Positions 11,501 through 25,345 of a DNA stretch of 64,000 nucleotides are shown here, in pieces. The notes beneath the pieces are model-generated. The model was not told the DNA's origin and did not search any database. It was given only the letters and a program-made list of their open reading frames with translations. The stretch covers positions 3,472,001 to 3,536,000 of the forward strand of contig CM062382.1 of NCBI GenBank assembly GCA_031310005.1. The letters are read 5' to 3'. Origin of the DNA: Dactylellina haptotyla. Lineage: Eukaryota > Ascomycota > Orbiliomycetes > Orbiliales > Orbiliaceae. The translations under genes were made by a program, and so were the position numbers. Numbering within the stretch: position 1 is the stretch's first letter; the number at the start of each line of letters is the position of its first letter.

Positions 11501-13565
11501 ACGTTGACACAGCAGTTTGCGGACCAACCAAAAATAGCGAGGAATTGAAAGGCCAGGACACAGAAAAAAGTTCAAAAAAATCACAAAAAATCAAAAATCC
11601 AAGTTCACGCATAAAAAAACACCGAAAGAACGAATTCAAGATATATCACGCATAGGCACGAAATGCAGACTAATGATACAAAGGAGTGAGGGTATCGAGC
11701 TTACCTGGCTGAAGGCCCCTTTTTGGGTCCCTTTCTCGGAGGTGAGAAGGATCCAGCGACGAGTCAGCGGTTTTGCAATTGCTGCAACGCAAAAACTCAA
11801 ATCTGAGGAGCCGGTTTTCAAAGCACAGAAACTGTACTGGTAGAGGTAACGGGAAAAGGAGCGGGGAAAATTATGAAGCCAAGGGGATTGAGATGGGATG
11901 CTTTTTTGCAAGCGATGGGATGATGTTAGGGGATGAGATGGTACTGAAAAAAGAGTCTGTGGTGTCAAATTTATACTTTTCCCCAAATGAAGGGACTGAG
12001 TAGCCAACCAGGCCTCCTAATTTGTGAGTCAACTGGTCCTCTTACCCCAAGGCAGTTTTTCATTTCCTCAGGAAAGTTCATTTTGATGTGAAATAGGAAA
12101 TTATATATTGAGCGAACAGAGTTATAATCACGTTTCTTGTGCTACATGACAAATGCGTTGTGCTGCTATTTTTAAATTTTTGGTAGCCAGCTGGAGGCGA
12201 CAGCTGATTCTGGATGTTGGAAAGAAGAGATTCCCTAGGCTGGTGAATTATCATTATGTTCTTGCTTTCCATACTGCATCAGTATGCTAAAATTAATAAC
12301 TCGTGAATTCGCACATTGATGTCGACATGTGTCCCTGGAATCCACTGCGTCGCATACATTTGTAACATTCAGCTGGGTTTGAGAAGTTCATCGTGGATGC
12401 CGAAACAAAATATAGGGCTCTCCGAGCATGGGCCCCCCTCAGGCCAGACCAATCAACAGAAGCACCACGGAAAAGGGACTTTTTCCCCCACCAATTCGTT
12501 TGCCCAAGCTACTTTGGTCAAATTGCCGGAATCAGTGGCCTGCATATAATCAGGTGACTGGAAGGATCCAGCCTGGGTCGACCTTTGAACAAGTTTGATC
12601 GTGGCCCCGGGAATTATCAGAGAACCCATTTCTCCTCAGCGTTTCGTTTTTCGTTTTTTCGTTTTTTTTTTCGTGGGGAAACAATAAGGGTCTTTTTACA
12701 GCAAATTTAAGGATGCGTTCGCGGAACGCGAATCTTGCGGAGGCTTAGTATCCTCGCAGAACTTTTGTTTCACAAAAGACTCACGAGGAGAAAATGATCA
12801 TTGGACACCTCAACAGTTAGTTGATGGGTTAAAGCGAGTCTAATAAAATGCCGCTTTTCTGGAGGGACAATATTGCCGTTCAGGGCCTTCCCCTTTGAAG
12901 CAACTAAGGATGAGTTTTGTGTCAACTGTCTGTGCCGCCTAGGAATCGCAATTGCTTTTCGTGTGCTTCGCGCTTTTTTCAGCCTCATCCCTAGCTTCGC
13001 GTTCTGGCGTACAGGACGGGCTGCGGGTCGTCCGCGAATGAGAAACTCCGACCAGCTGGTTTGATGATGATTCGCCGCTGTTGAAGTCTTGGTTCGGCGG
13101 CCCTGTCCACCTTTCGACTCACTCTTCCCCCTGTAAATTATTCTCTAGCATGTCGGAACTTAAACGTCGCCGTGAAAGCTCGTGTCCTGATATTCCCCAG
13201 TTCACCAAACCGTTGTAAGGTGGAATAGAGGGTTTGCATGCAACCCGAGTTGATGCGGGTTTGCATCATCTAACCACACGAACAATCCATCCTGATCTCG
13301 CAAATCTGAGAAACTGGGGAACCTGCCAATTTTGCCTGGATAGAAAAAAGAAAAAAAGGAAGAAGAAAATAGAGAGAAGATAGAGGGGAGGAGAAAAACA
13401 AATCACACCACTCTGAGTTTTTGGTTTCCCTTCTGATGGGAATAGAATCCTAAACTCAGTTATGAGATTGTGCTAAACTACCCCGCCGCGGGAAGCTTAC
13501 CTTGCCAACTCCAAGCGTTGACACTCTACGAACTGCTCCCAAGAGCTTCCTACCTCTTTTCAGCG
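8551..13565. other. Five-kilobase gene-free region upstream of the zinc-finger gene
   Basis: No plausible gene is found over 5 kb, lying between the divergently oriented zinc-finger and proton-channel genes. On the minus strand it is studded with pyrimidine tracts (for example near 9921-9950, 10283-10300, 12645-12672 and 13346-13400) such as occur in fungal promoters and 5' leaders. A GTG-type microsatellite lies at 9796-9828. It may hold a long leader, upstream ORFs or non-coding transcripts of the regulator, but nothing here proves that. Confidence 0.5.
9796..9828. repeat. GTG/GTA triplet microsatellite
   Basis: About 33 bp of GTG units interrupted by GTA. It lies in the gene-free region upstream of the zinc-finger gene, and no coding frame that matters crosses it. 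Confidence 0.9.
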
Positions 13566-14438
13566 ATGTCTTTACTCTCAAATCCGGGGACTCGTACTCC
13601 TCTCCTATCCTCCGTCGTCTCTTCGCACCACTCACACCCACTCCACCTCGGAATCTCAGCTTCTCCGAGCTTGTTCCATCAACGCCATCCTCGCCCTGCC
13701 GGCACCTTTTTATTCCCCCGCATCCGTCACACTCTCAAGTCCACTTGTTCAACCCCACTTTGGCACCGCTCAATCCTTGCCCTCATCATTCTCGATACTC
13801 TTGTCGTTCTTTCAGTTCTTCTTCTCAATCTCTTTATTTGCGAGCTCTCTCACCCATCCGCGCCGCCAGGTGTCCCGGACAATCTGCCAGGATCCAACAA
13901 TCCCACCGTAATTCGCCGTCTGAAAGTTGCACTCGACATCCTGCAGGAGACTAGTTTCGTCCTCAGCTGTGTATTCCTTGCCGAACTTTTCGTGACTTTG
14001 GTAGCATTCGGATTGCGGTATTTGAAACAGTGGATCCATGCTATCGATGCCGCAGTTATAACGCTCGGATTCTTAGTGGATGTCGTCCTGAAGAATGGCG
14101 TTGTCGAAGAGGTCGCTGGTTTGGTCGTTGTGTTGAGGTACGTCTAGACGTCGCGAGACCTGCATGCAACCTGCACCTGTGACTCCTTCCATGGCATATC
14201 CATCCTTGTAACTGTTGTAAAGCTATTCACTTGAGGGCATATTATCAGACTCTCATTTTATTTTCTCTCTTCCCGATCTAACCCGAGCAATTCTGGGCAC
14301 AGACTCTGGCGGCTCATAAAAATCGCAGAGGAATGCGTGGTAGAAGCATATCAAGAGTCTGATGAAGAAATGGGCCGCTTGAAAACGCGGGTGGAGCAGT
14401 TAGAGAAAGAGAATTCTGAGCTTCGAGCTACAGTCTAA
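13566..14438 (+). CDS. Voltage-gated proton channel (Hv1/HVCN type)
   Basis: Exons 13566-14137 and 14303-14438 give 235 residues. The intron 14138-14302 has a GTACGT donor and a GGCACAG acceptor, phase 2. Four helices make a lone voltage-sensor domain with no pore: S1 at about 70-92 holds D77 (IILDTLVVL), the position of the human selectivity Asp112; S2 holds E140; S3 reads HAIDAAVITLGFLVDVVL with D161; S4 is VVVLRLWRLIKI with charges R191, R194 and K197. The C-terminus (about 200-235) is a heptad coiled coil (VEQLEKENSEL) for dimerisation, as in animal Hv1. It conducts H+ outward on depolarisation across the plasma membrane, often paired with NADPH oxidase. The S4 segment is completed only by splicing, since the intron lies inside the first charged codon. 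The third sensor charge is Lys instead of Arg. Identification is strong. Confidence 0.9.
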
Positions 14439-16163
14439 AGATTTATGAGGGCATATCGTCTGCATTTTCAACAGGAATGGGGGGTGGGAAATCTTCCACT
14501 CTTATAAATCCATCCCTTTCACGTAATATCTCCAGCCCTTTTCGAGGTGATACATACGAAGTTGGATGGGTACAGGAGCTGTGCTAGCGTTGGAGGATCT
14601 GGGATGTTTGTGGCAGACATGTAATCCGAGTCAAGCTTCCTAATGGATACCAATTTGCGAAAAGAATGTGATCCTGTGATAGCACTGGTATGGGTGTGCA
14701 TGATGATAAGAAGGTTTCACTATTTTGGCAACCCCTCTGCTCAGCCGTCTTTGCATGTGCATATTATGCGTTAATACGGCGGAGACTTCGAATTGTACCC
14801 ACGATTTTATAGAGTCACGGCAAGGATCACTTGGTGATGTGCCTGAACGGTATGGTGCCGGTTGTTAGTTGGCTTGGATCCTTCTTAAGCGAGAGCGCTA
14901 ATAGAACCCAACGTGAACTTGGGCGCTCTGGGCGGATGTTCGCAACAAGCTCAGTCTCAGGATCCTTTTCGTTTGATGGATCATGAATTTCGTTTTCTTG
15001 CCAATGGAAGGCCGTCTCAATTCAACGCCTTTCCGGAGCATGAGACTAAGGAAGCTGATTGATCTTGATCACGACACGCGTACATCAAGATCAAACGTGA
15101 AGCTCTTGAATGTAATGGGGTGAAAGACCATCGTGAGTCACGATACGTGCATGCATACATCAGAAAGTGATGTCGTCTCGAGGCTGTCTTCTTTTTGATC
15201 ATATTTTCTCCAGTTGGAAATTTGGATCGAGATATTTCGATTCTGATACGTCGCGGAATGAGATCCGATTTCCGTGGAACCTTGCTGCATGTGGAGCTGG
15301 TGCTTGCATGGATTATAATTCTGGAGTTTGTGTTTCCATGCATGCCAGAATACAGTTGGGATATCGTCGAATATAAACGGATCCTGGTTACTTCGTCTTT
15401 CGAGTAAAATATACGATTATATCATTTATTTCGAGTTGATCCGGATTGCCTTTCATGGATCAAGTCTAAGACATTGGTACCCCTCCGAACTTTGCCCGAG
15501 AACCGGTCCTGATGACGAATAAAATCGGGCGCGAAAGATACAAACAAATGATTTATCTTGCCGGATCTCGCTTGAATTTATTTTCTGATATTGGGCTCTC
15601 ACCTCCTTGACCTATGTGCAGCGAAACAAGGTGTGGATAAAAGTTTAGGAACAAAAATAGTCATACTATTTCAAAGACTCGGAGTTAGGTTCCCAAGATT
15701 CCACGGAAAAGATGATGTGAACAGGGAAGTACGCAGGCCATTGCCGTTTGATTGAGTAACCTTTTGCCTGGCGATTTTCGTGAAGCGGGCGATCTAATAG
15801 ATATAGTGATCGTGAGACACTCTTTTTGCTAGCCTGATCCTGGAGAGGTGGCAAAGACATTTGAGTGCCACCAAGAAAAGTGACTTCGCATGATGCTTGA
15901 TACGTTCTGTTTAATTGGCCGGCAGAAGCCTCGTCTATTGCATTGCTCCTTCTAATGGGTTCGATATACAGGTTACTATACTTATGCTGTGGAGCTTGAG
16001 ACTTGCCAAATAGAGGCGTCACTAGGATTATTTGCGTCTTAATCTCCCTGTATCCGCATCCTCTGTCAAGATTTGGGGGTTGTATTGGATATTTAAGGAC
16101 ACAGTGGTTAAGTAGCCAAGTACAGAATAAGATAGCCTACGAACTTGGACAGTGCTCGCACTG
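14439..16163. other. Intergenic, 1.7 kb
   Basis: No supported gene. A minus-strand open frame at 15666-16022 lies just past the SET gene on the same strand but has no ATG and no known motif; it could be 3' UTR of that gene. Confidence 0.4.
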
Positions 16164-18879
16164 TCACTTATACTTTACTTTGTTCACCTGATGTCTCTTC
16201 TCCTTATAGCCCGTCAGTCTTTCTTTCGCCTTGCTATCCGCCAGTCCGGCAACTCTCTCTGGACCAGCTAACTCCTCTGTCTTTTCTTTATCTAACCCGT
16301 ATCGATGAGCTTTTTCGGCCGCATGTCGCATCATATCCATGATTGCCTCTCCATCAGGCGTATTGACCCAACCTTTCGATTTGTCCTCTAAAATACCCAG
16401 TCGTTTCATCAGCAATCTCTCATCAACGGTTCCAAAATTATCTTCAGTAAGACAAGGGCATTGATCTTTGGCTTCTACGAATTCGATATGACACATGAGA
16501 TGCTCAAAACTCTTTCTCTCAGCGTAGAGTATCTCATAGATTTCAATGCTCGCGTTAAACCAGGCCTTCTTTATCCCATGAGTGGTAGCCAAACTTGCAA
16601 GATCACGATAGGAATGGAGAAGATCTTCACAGCATTGCCCATGGTTTGTCCAAACGACGGCATCGAGCTTCTCGAAAACAAAATATTCGACGCCCAGGCA
16701 ATCTAGCACTTTGTAGTAGGCACAACGTGAGTGACGGCGTTGTCCGCAACCGTAGAACGCTGCGGCGACGTATCTGTATCTGTGTGCTAGTTGAAGATGA
16801 GGGGTTTTCGACTGATCTGGAAGTGTTCCTTGGATCTCATTCAACTTGGCAAGCATGGAAAATAGTAATTCAACGATCTTGACTTTGACACAGTCCTCAG
16901 GCTTCGTTTTGATTGATTCAAGATAATGGCAATCTTTTGTGAATTCTCGCCAAAGAGTCATTCGTTTTTGTTCCGTGGTTGTAGGTTCAGGATTGTGCAT
17001 ATCAATTTCGTATGCGTGTACCGGGCAAGTGCAGGTAAAATATGTCATTGGGAACTCCCAGTTGGATGGCGTGGAGGCATTAATTGTGACTTTCGTACCT
17101 TCAGGGATGTCACATCCCGCGCGAACTATGAGCATGTCTCCAATGACAGAACGGTGGGCATTTGGCAGGCAACTATGGCGGAGGAAAGAGGGGAGGAACC
17201 ATATCCCAGAATTGTAGGCCGCTAGACGATCTACAGGACTCTTTGTTGTGTGAATGTAACCTGCAGCTTGATGTTGCTGAATAGGGAGGTTGCTGATGGT
17301 GATGTGGTTTCGAAGTCGGACTTCTTCAATATGAAATCTGATTGATGGTTAGTATACTCAAGGCTTGTATATTAGAATGGACATAAACTGGCAGAGTGGA
17401 GGTACGTACATGTCTACAAGCTTGAGTTCATCAGGACTTCGGTACGACGCAGAAGGGTAACCTCCGTCATCCATACGGCTAAATGTCTTTTCGTACCATT
17501 CTGGGGGCTCCACCTCTATTCTTTTTAATATAGCTTGAGTCAGAAAACCCGAGACACCAAATTCGGTCTCCAGTCTTCCCCCTCGAAAGGCCAACTGCAA
17601 GCAGCTTGTGGAGTTTTTAGATGGGACAAAGGCTAGAGCCTTAGTTACCATAAGAATATCTCCTCGTTTGACATCCCGAGCAGTAAAAACTCTTCTACCC
17701 TTGGCAGTCTTTTTGAGTCGGACGGGATGGGTGTAATTAGCGTGATCTAGACTTGGAACCTTATTGGCGGCCATATGTCGCATACGCCACCAGTTGTAGT
17801 TACCGGTTTTTATCTCTTCTAGACGTTCATTGACTCGTTGATTTAGGTCCGCGTACATGTGGTTTTTAGGTTCCTTTTGCAACAATCGTCGGACATCTTC
17901 GCGACACTTGTTATATTTGCCAGTATGATAATATGCTACTGCCCGCATATGGCGTGCTTCTGGATGGTCGGGTAAAATCTTCAACACGGTATCGAGGTCT
18001 AAGGCAACAAAGAGGCGCTGTTGGAGTCTTGAGTAGATTTGAGCACGACCGAAATATAGTCTACAGACATCTATAGAGGCGACTTTTTGTTCTTCGGTTA
18101 ATTTTTGCTCTGCATAGTTATACCTATGGTGTGTCTGTTAGCATGTTGAAGGAGGAGTGTTCAAAGGACCGGAGAATCTACCTTGCGAGCGCGCTTCGAT
18201 GTTCCCCATTTTTTGAATATAACTCTGCAAGTGAGACCAGTTGGTCCACATTCATAGACTTCAAAATGGTAGATCCTTTCCATACGGATGGAATAAAGTC
18301 CGCCGTCACCTGGTCCCACGAGTGACAAAACATCAGATCTCCTGGATGATCTACTCTTACTATCATAACGTCATGTCCGGTGTCCCATAGGAATGGGTTA
18401 CGGATTATCAAAACGCTCCCGTATGGCAATTGGTCTTCCAGTCGGGTCTCTTCATCTTGAAAATATTTTCGAACGATGCCGTAAGATCCTTCTTCGTCTT
18501 CGAATGTAGATTCGATCGAAAGTTCATTACGGCGAGGTGTCGAAGCAGTTCGAATTTTAAGATACCTGCCCACATGATGATCGCCGACCAGAAGATCTTT
18601 AGTGTGTATTTTTCTTAGTTTTTCAAGAGGGATGGTGAGATTCGCTGGCTTATAAGGCTCTGGAAGGATCAATCGCATGACGGAGTTTGATTTGGAACCC
18701 ATTTCTGCTGTGTCGTGAAGGGTTGCAAATCTCTCTTCAATGTCATCTTTGCTGGTAAATGGGTTCTGTTGGCCCTGATTTATCGCAGAACTCTCATACA
18801 GTCGTTTTATATGGGCAGTGACACGACTAAGAGCAGCTTTTTGCTCTTTATCGATGTACGGTGGTGTCATTAAAGACAT
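16164..18879 (-). CDS. TPR-SET domain protein (SMYD-like methyltransferase)
   Basis: Exons 18879-18182, 18123-17410 and 17337-16164 give 861 residues; introns 18181-18124 and 17409-17338 keep phase 2. A helical TPR-like region spans about 205-310 (LAELYSKNGEHRSALARYNYAE and HPEARHMRAVAYYHTGKYNK). The SET domain begins near 350 (GRRVFTARDVKRGDILMVTK) and contains the S-adenosylmethionine/catalytic signature RHSCLPN at 524-530, followed by the usual segment AGCDIPEGTKVTI. Such proteins methylate lysine on histones or other proteins. After SET the Cys pattern (FTCTCPVHA) is not the classical C-x-C-x2-C post-SET, so activity is uncertain. I chose the ATG at 18879 (MSLMTPPYID); an upstream in-frame ATG at 18963 would add a hydrophobic leader that does not fit a nuclear/cytosolic protein. 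Confidence 0.8.
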
Positions 18880-19213
18880 ATTTGCGATTATGGCTGGAAG
18901 AAGTTGGGACTTAAGTGGTTGCAACGTTGGTGAAAAATGAGGGAAGAGCAATAAAAATATCATGCACAATAAAATAAAGAATATAGCAACTTAAATAATA
19001 CTTCTTCTGACTTCAGTTCTCTCACTAATATATAGTCTCTGCGCGCTGCCTATTGCGCGGAAATTACAACACCGGTGCTCTATCGCCGAGATTGTCTAGA
19101 CATGTCTTATAACATAAGGAAATCGTATATATGGGTATACGTGTGTATATATCTAATATTATCATTACATACGTCTAATAGATAATAAAGTCTGCAACAA
19201 TCAATAAAGGTTT

Positions 19214-20153
19214 CTAAATTACATCTTCTCGTCTGGTGTATTTGTCGCTAAAGTAATTCGGATTCTCAGGGAATTGCGGAACTGGTGGCGGGGTAGGCGA
19301 TGGTTGAAGAACTTTCTCAGCATCTGTTCGCTTCTCCACCGATAGCGCCTCGTGGGACTTTGGACCGAAGGTCTCATTGTGGGCATACGATTTGAAAAGT
19401 ATATATGTGCTATGGTGGGAGAGACTGTTAGAATCTATTTCGAATCTGAACAGATTCAAGGAATCGGGTATCAAATCGGTATTCAATGCTTACCTTGCGA
19501 TCGTAAAGACCAACCCCACCCAAAGTAATACCACTGCCGCTACTATTCTCGCATTATGTCGATACTTCAGATTAGGCTTGCCGGCTTCTCGTAAAACGCG
19601 TGCTAATTCTTCCCCTGTCACTCCATCAACCCAGCACTCGCGCATAGCGGCAATTATCGTGAAGGCCAGGGCGTCTGCGAGTGTTCCAACACAAACAGCT
19701 ACTGCACTTATTCTCCATGCAAGCTTAACTCCATGCGATTCATGCCGCTCTGGCCAGAAGAGATCGAAAAAGAACGCTGCCCCGAATATAGTTGCAACCG
19801 AGACACCCATGAAAATGTTGAATGATGCGATGCCTACGATGTCATTGTTGTGAACGTGCGACGAAGGATATACGCTTTCGAGGTGGTCTTGCTGGTCGAC
19901 ATATGCTAGAGATAGAAGAATTTGGCAGTTAGGCTTTCATTTCTGACTACTCTTCTCAAGTTTGTTCGAACAGGAGTAGCGTACCAGATAATGCGGCAGT
20001 TCCAACAGATTCAGAGCAGACCAGAGATATCATGGCCAACTGGTATATAATCATCTTTTCTCGCCGTAGATACCACTGCCTGTCAAACATATTTTTGGAT
20101 GCGAATTTGCTCCATTTGATTTCGCGGAGATCGAGCCCCCATATTACCGCCAT
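19214..20153 (-). CDS. Four-helix membrane protein, unknown function
   Basis: Exons 20153-19985, 19905-19494 and 19409-19214 give 258 residues; introns 19984-19906 and 19493-19410 match in phase (1 and 2). The ATG at 20153 is followed by a basic, aromatic N-terminus, then four hydrophobic segments at roughly 33-60, 85-110, 122-145 and 178-200. The C-terminal 55 residues are soluble, with a Pro cluster (PSPTPPPVPQFP). It resembles uncharacterised fungal integral membrane proteins. The gene sits tail-on behind the rhodopsin-domain gene on the same strand, with 1.4 kb between. Confidence 0.6.
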
Positions 20154-21530
20154 TTTTTAGGATTATTTCTCAGTATCGTGAAACCCGTGATGTTGGCAGG
20201 AGGGAAGATTCAACGTGAGCTCGTGAGTGCTAGCCTGGACCTCGATTTGAATCGATATTGGTTGAATGGTATTTGAATGCAGGCGGCTGGGCATGAAAAA
20301 ATCGAATATTTATATATGAATAAATGTTCGATCGAAATGTTAATACCGGAAGTTCCGGTTCATTAATAGTTTACTAATCGTTCAAGAAAAGAAACAGATA
20401 TTGATGCCTTCAGAGCTCCCTTTTCCGGCGGGCCAGCGTATTAATAAAGCCCCCACTGGTAGCGTTCAAATCATCGCAAAAAAGTCTGGAACAGAATCTT
20501 GCCATGGTACCCAACAGAAAATCTTCATTATCTTTGCCGGTTTCGTAGTTAGCCCTCCGGCTTTTCTGTGATTCTGCCCAATAACCAACCCACGATGTGG
20601 ATTCCGGATGATGCTGGACTTAGTAATCAAGGTTATCACCCAAGATCGTCACTGCAACAAAGTTCCCGACGTCATACTGGCACACAGATTGGGTCACTTG
20701 ATTAGCGAAAAATCTGTGTGCCGCACTGCGACGTACCGGATCGGCCGGAAAGAGTCGAGATTCAAAGCCTCCCAAATCAGACATATGCATCGACATGTTT
20801 ATTCCCAGAATCCCATTTTGTGCATATATTTTTTTTATGTGATCGATAACACATGATTATTATAAATGCATGCCTTCTACATAAAATATGGGAGTTGATA
20901 TTGTTCAATCGCGAAACCGAAGCAACTTGCCTGAGGACCCCAACATTGTCTCGCAGATGCCGTACGGGTCCCACAAAGCCCCAACACAAGAAACCTGAAG
21001 ATCGAAGACTGGCGCAACCCTTAGCTTAACTGCAAAAAGCGCGTTCCATTCTAGTTCAAAGTTAAGTATAACACCGAGACTACTATAATTGTCCTATAAA
21101 CTTATAAACCGGATACCCAAACGCCGATACCGTGAAGTTAGATGCTTCCGCGACCTATCCGGTGCCACGACGAGCAGTTGCTCTGTCGCGAAATTACGCG
21201 AAAGAGCCCATAAAGGCTACAACACAAGAAGGGTTCAAGACAAGTTGAAAGGTAGAGTTCTAGAAGCCCCAGATATGTATATTTATCATCAATGATTCAT
21301 CCAGCCAGCATCCCATAGCCAAGCAAATATGTTCAACTTAGGATACCCAAAAGTTTAAAAATATACACAGAGAAGATCGTGATATTTAGAAAGCCTGAAA
21401 GCTTCCGAGAGATCAATTAAGAGAACCCAACATCCTTAATGAAAAATATAAAGCAGGCATATTATAAAGGAAAGAAAAAAAAAAGATTTAACAATCGAAC
21501 CGTCATCCAAAAAATTGAAAAAGAAAAGCA
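20154..21530. other. Intergenic, 1.4 kb
   Basis: Promoter side of the four-helix protein and 3' side of the rhodopsin-domain gene. Short open frames at 20608-20856 and 21089-21295 have no domain or splice support. I see no gene. Confidence 0.45.
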
Positions 21531-23154
21531 TTAGACGTCAACACCTCTCCTCCCCAAGGAGTCTATTGACAAACTCGATTCATTCCTTGGTTCGTCAAAA
21601 CTATGGTCTTCTCGTACTTCGATCTCTGTTGTCCTCATCACCTCCCAACAACTCCGCCAGTCCGGATTCATACAGAGTTTCTCTTCACTTCGTCTCGCTT
21701 CTTCTATATCTTTGGTATAACCGTAGTTGTTGATTTCGTCGTTGCTATCCTCATAGTTGCACGGGCGAACCTGCACCGTTAAATTCTCTTTGGACGACAA
21801 CCCGCGCTCGAAAAAGTAGCTCTTCCGCGCGTTCGCTAGTTTACCGTCCGGGTCACCGGAGAAGATAACCGTAGACATCTGATACACCCCGGCCTTCTCC
21901 TGTTTCTTAATGTTGATTCTACCCTGCGCATCTCGTTCGCAGATAACCTCGTCGCTGCCGTCCCAGATACTCTCCATGGGGTTACGTCTCGACCCTAGAG
22001 TTCTCGACGCAGCTCGGCTAGGTAGTCGGATGCCGCCAGTGTTAAGTGCGCTCTTTCGGTTCCCCAGCGTTCTGCTTCTAGAGTTACCGTATACGCTGGG
22101 AGTCACTTCTGAGAATTTGAAATTTGTGAGTTTGGTGATGAGAGGTTTTAGGGCGGGCAAAGAGGCGCAGATGATGCCCACGTCGGATTCCGCCGCCGTC
22201 CAAATCCAAGCTGAGAAACCATCCCAGGTCTTGTCGTATGAGTACGCGGTTTTGGCGACGTAGTATAGACGTAGCGCGCCAGCCAAGCACACACTAAGAA
22301 GGGAGAGCACTCGTTAGCACACATATAAAAAAATAGGATATAACAAGCGCATAAAGAGAGAGCTGGACTTACAAGAACCCGAGGGCGAAGACACCAACCA
22401 ACCCGACCTTTTGCCTGGTAGGCAATCTGAGGCCCCACACAATAGGGACCGGCATAATCCACAGCCAACAGTCCAGGGCGATATTAACGGCAGCATTACT
22501 GACCAACACGTCACCGTCGCTGGAACATTTAGCGTCCGGCCAATCGTAGGGTTTCCAGTAAGCTTTTATAGGAACACAGTAAAAGATGACGGTGAAAACA
22601 TATGCGATACCAGTAGATACCACAACAAATATCGTAACATAGGTAGCAGTTCGGAAGAGACCAGATGGGACGAGACGGAGATAGAAGAAAAGGATTGAGA
22701 GTTTGGTAAGTGTAATAGTTAGACAGTATATGAGCATGTTTGCCCATGCGTATTCGAGTGATTTGGTGCGAACTTCATGAGGTACGTCGTAGATGTGAAG
22801 GCCGTAGCCGGCAGTTGTAGCAAGGCATGTAGAAACTGTTAAAGCAAGGCAAAGAATCTGTACAGGGATTTAAGGTTAGTATCGAGTTCTGGAAATCAAG
22901 CAAGGGCATCGGCCAGAGAAATAACTGGGGGTTGATGCTTAAAGACTTACGGCAGCTGCGAGTATTAACCAATCATCCACCCCAAAAGACCGTATCAACC
23001 ACCGTCGAGTGTATATCCTCCCCGATACGATCACCGCCGTCAGGGAGAATAATGCCACCTCGACAGCGATTAGATAGTGACCTCTGTTCGAGGGATTGTT
23101 ATAGTTTGGTTTGGGCCACGAAGCGACGACTTCGGGAGGCGGTATCCGCGGCAT
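21531..23154 (-). CDS. Fungal rhodopsin-domain integral membrane protein (PTH11/SAT-like)
   Basis: Exons 23154-22951, 22857-22373 and 22293-21531 give 483 residues; introns 22950-22858 (phase 0) and 22372-22294 (phase 2) have GTAAGT donors. The protein begins MPRIPPPEVVASWPKPNYNN, then seven hydrophobic segments in the order of the fungal rhodopsin domain: helix 2 is followed by RIYTRRWLIRSFGVDDWLIL, the R-x-Y...G-x-DDW signature, and helix 5 region carries YCVPIKAYWKP and AAVNIALDCWLWIMPVPIVWGL. The C-terminal 210 residues are soluble, charged and Ser-rich. The family includes surface-sensing G-protein-coupled receptor-like proteins, but no CFEM domain is present at the N-terminus. It probably lies in the plasma membrane; ligand unknown. 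Confidence 0.85.
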
Positions 23155-25345
23155 GATGTCGAGTTTGTGGTTGTCGACGGGGCTGCGGCTGGTATAGAGC
23201 GGATCCGAGCTTGTGAAGTAGAAGCACCTGTCTTCTTACTTTTCGAAGTGATACCCCTCTTTTCGTTGCTCCCACTAGCTGCTACGATAGTGGATATCAA
23301 GATGGTATATACTGATGCGAAGAAAGCGACAGCGGTCAAGTCATAGCTAGCTAGTACCACCAATAAGGAAAACGCGGGAGGAGCCATGAAGTATCAGAAA
23401 AAGATCTGAACAGAAATCCCAGGTAGAGGGGAAGTCAGCATTATTTTCGTTAACCCCAGCCTTTATTAATAAAAGAAAACCTTAAAAATAAACCCCCCCT
23501 CGAAACATTTACTTCTAGAAAGTGAATCATGGAGTGAAAGACACGGCCGGCATAGGGGCAGATGCAGATATGGCGCAAGGACTCCATGGGGAAGTCGTCC
23601 AAAGAAAACCACATGCTTGTACCTTGTCCAGGAGGGGAAATTGTACAGGCAGTGTGCTAGGACCACTTTCCATGTGGCGATCAGAATGCCCCATGTTCAT
23701 ATGAATTTGCCATCCCGAACGCCTGGAAATGCTCACACGGTACGACGGGAAGATTTCATCGGGTCAATTTTTTCTTTAAGGCAATTGGCAAGCTTGCAAC
23801 ACGCGACGTACCTTGTCTGTATCGAAAAGAATTCGATACACACAAAAAACCCCTAATGGAATTTATTCCTAAGAATATAGGATGGAAGGTTTCTGGGCGG
23901 AAGGGGAATTGTACGGGCTTCCTTGCGCCGGCGAGGTGAGACACTTTCTTCGGAGAAGGTTCCTTAAAGAAGCACCGGAGCGTAAATCGATAAGGCTGCG
24001 AAGTACTACTTTTACGTTTATCCTCGGTTGTGTTGTGTGTTTTGGGCTGTGGTTTTTTTAAGCTCGTGAAAGAACCAAATACCAAGAGAAAAAAATATTT
24101 CTTAGGCGCAGAAAACGGAGGCGTTGATATTTAAGGGGAGTCAGCCTGAGTTTGGCCCTCCAGGCGTCCTCTCCGACCTTTTAAAGATCTTTAATTTCGC
24201 CGTTCTTCTGCTTTGCGCAATTGCCACGAGAAAGAGCGCAAGTGGATTAATTGCATAATCGCATCGAGAAGGTCTGTCTATGCAGCTATGGGAAGATCTT
24301 CCTGGCTTGGGTCCACCGCGATATAGACTTTGTGAACGATATCTCAACTGGCGGGTAGGCATCTACTCACCCCCGGCCCGCCAATGGGAAACCTGCAGCG
24401 ACAGCATATGATCATTTTTCGGTCCCTGATAGGAGTGGGGAGCACTCGAGACCTCAAGCCTAACGAAGCAGTTGCGCCAACGGTCAAATGTCTTGAATGC
24501 ACACGGAGACCCACTAACCTAAACCTGCGCCGTTCTCCGATTCTCGGGAGGAGCTTTGTACCGACCTGCTTCAACCAAAGACAGCCGAAGAGTTTGGGAC
24601 AGGTCGGTGCGCTTACATTCTCGAAACACGGTCTTGGTGTTCTGGATGATCCCTGAAGGATTTCTCTTCGACAGGTCTTATCGTCAGCTTGGAATAGTCT
24701 CAGTCGATAGAAAACAATGAAGGCCCAAAACAATCGCCAGACCGGGCAAAACTCGGTCTGGCATTCTCCATAAGGCAGCATCGAACGTACATATATCATG
24801 CTGCATAGAGCGGCCTGAAGAGGATTTTGTTCCTGAGCTTGCAGAGAATACATTGGGAAGGTTGTGCTTTCGGTTGGCAGCTGCCTGATTCGGCAAACTC
24901 TGCAGCTAGGGTTGCCTGCCTTGTCGGCCATTCCCACCACAAAATTGATAGCTGCGAGCACCCAACCCCGGGGAGCAGCGATGGGATTAATCCAACCTGG
25001 TCACATTGGTTTTCTAGAACAGAAGGAAGCATGCATCTTGATTGATTCAGGTTCTAAATGTTGGGATTAATCTATTAAACAACATTAGGTAAATATAGTG
25101 AAATCTAATTGTGATGGATAGAGTCTCGAAATGTAACTGATAGAATGAATAAAAAATAAAATAAAATAAAAAGTCAAACTCCATCCTAGCAAAGGACTCC
25201 TTGCAGAAAACACCGATGCAATGCTAAGATCTTGAAGGAACCCCGCTGATTAATAACCAAATGCCGAATACCAAACCATTCTATCCAAATACATATAACT
25301 CTCAGCGTCCCTAGAGACAGGGGAGTGGACATTGTGTAGGGCTCC
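23155..25345. other. Intergenic, 2.2 kb
   Basis: The longest frame here is on the minus strand at 24344-24961 (first ATG at 24931). It is Cys- and Arg-rich with no recognised fold and no clear partner exon, so I do not call it. The region otherwise holds promoter and 3' flanks. Confidence 0.35.
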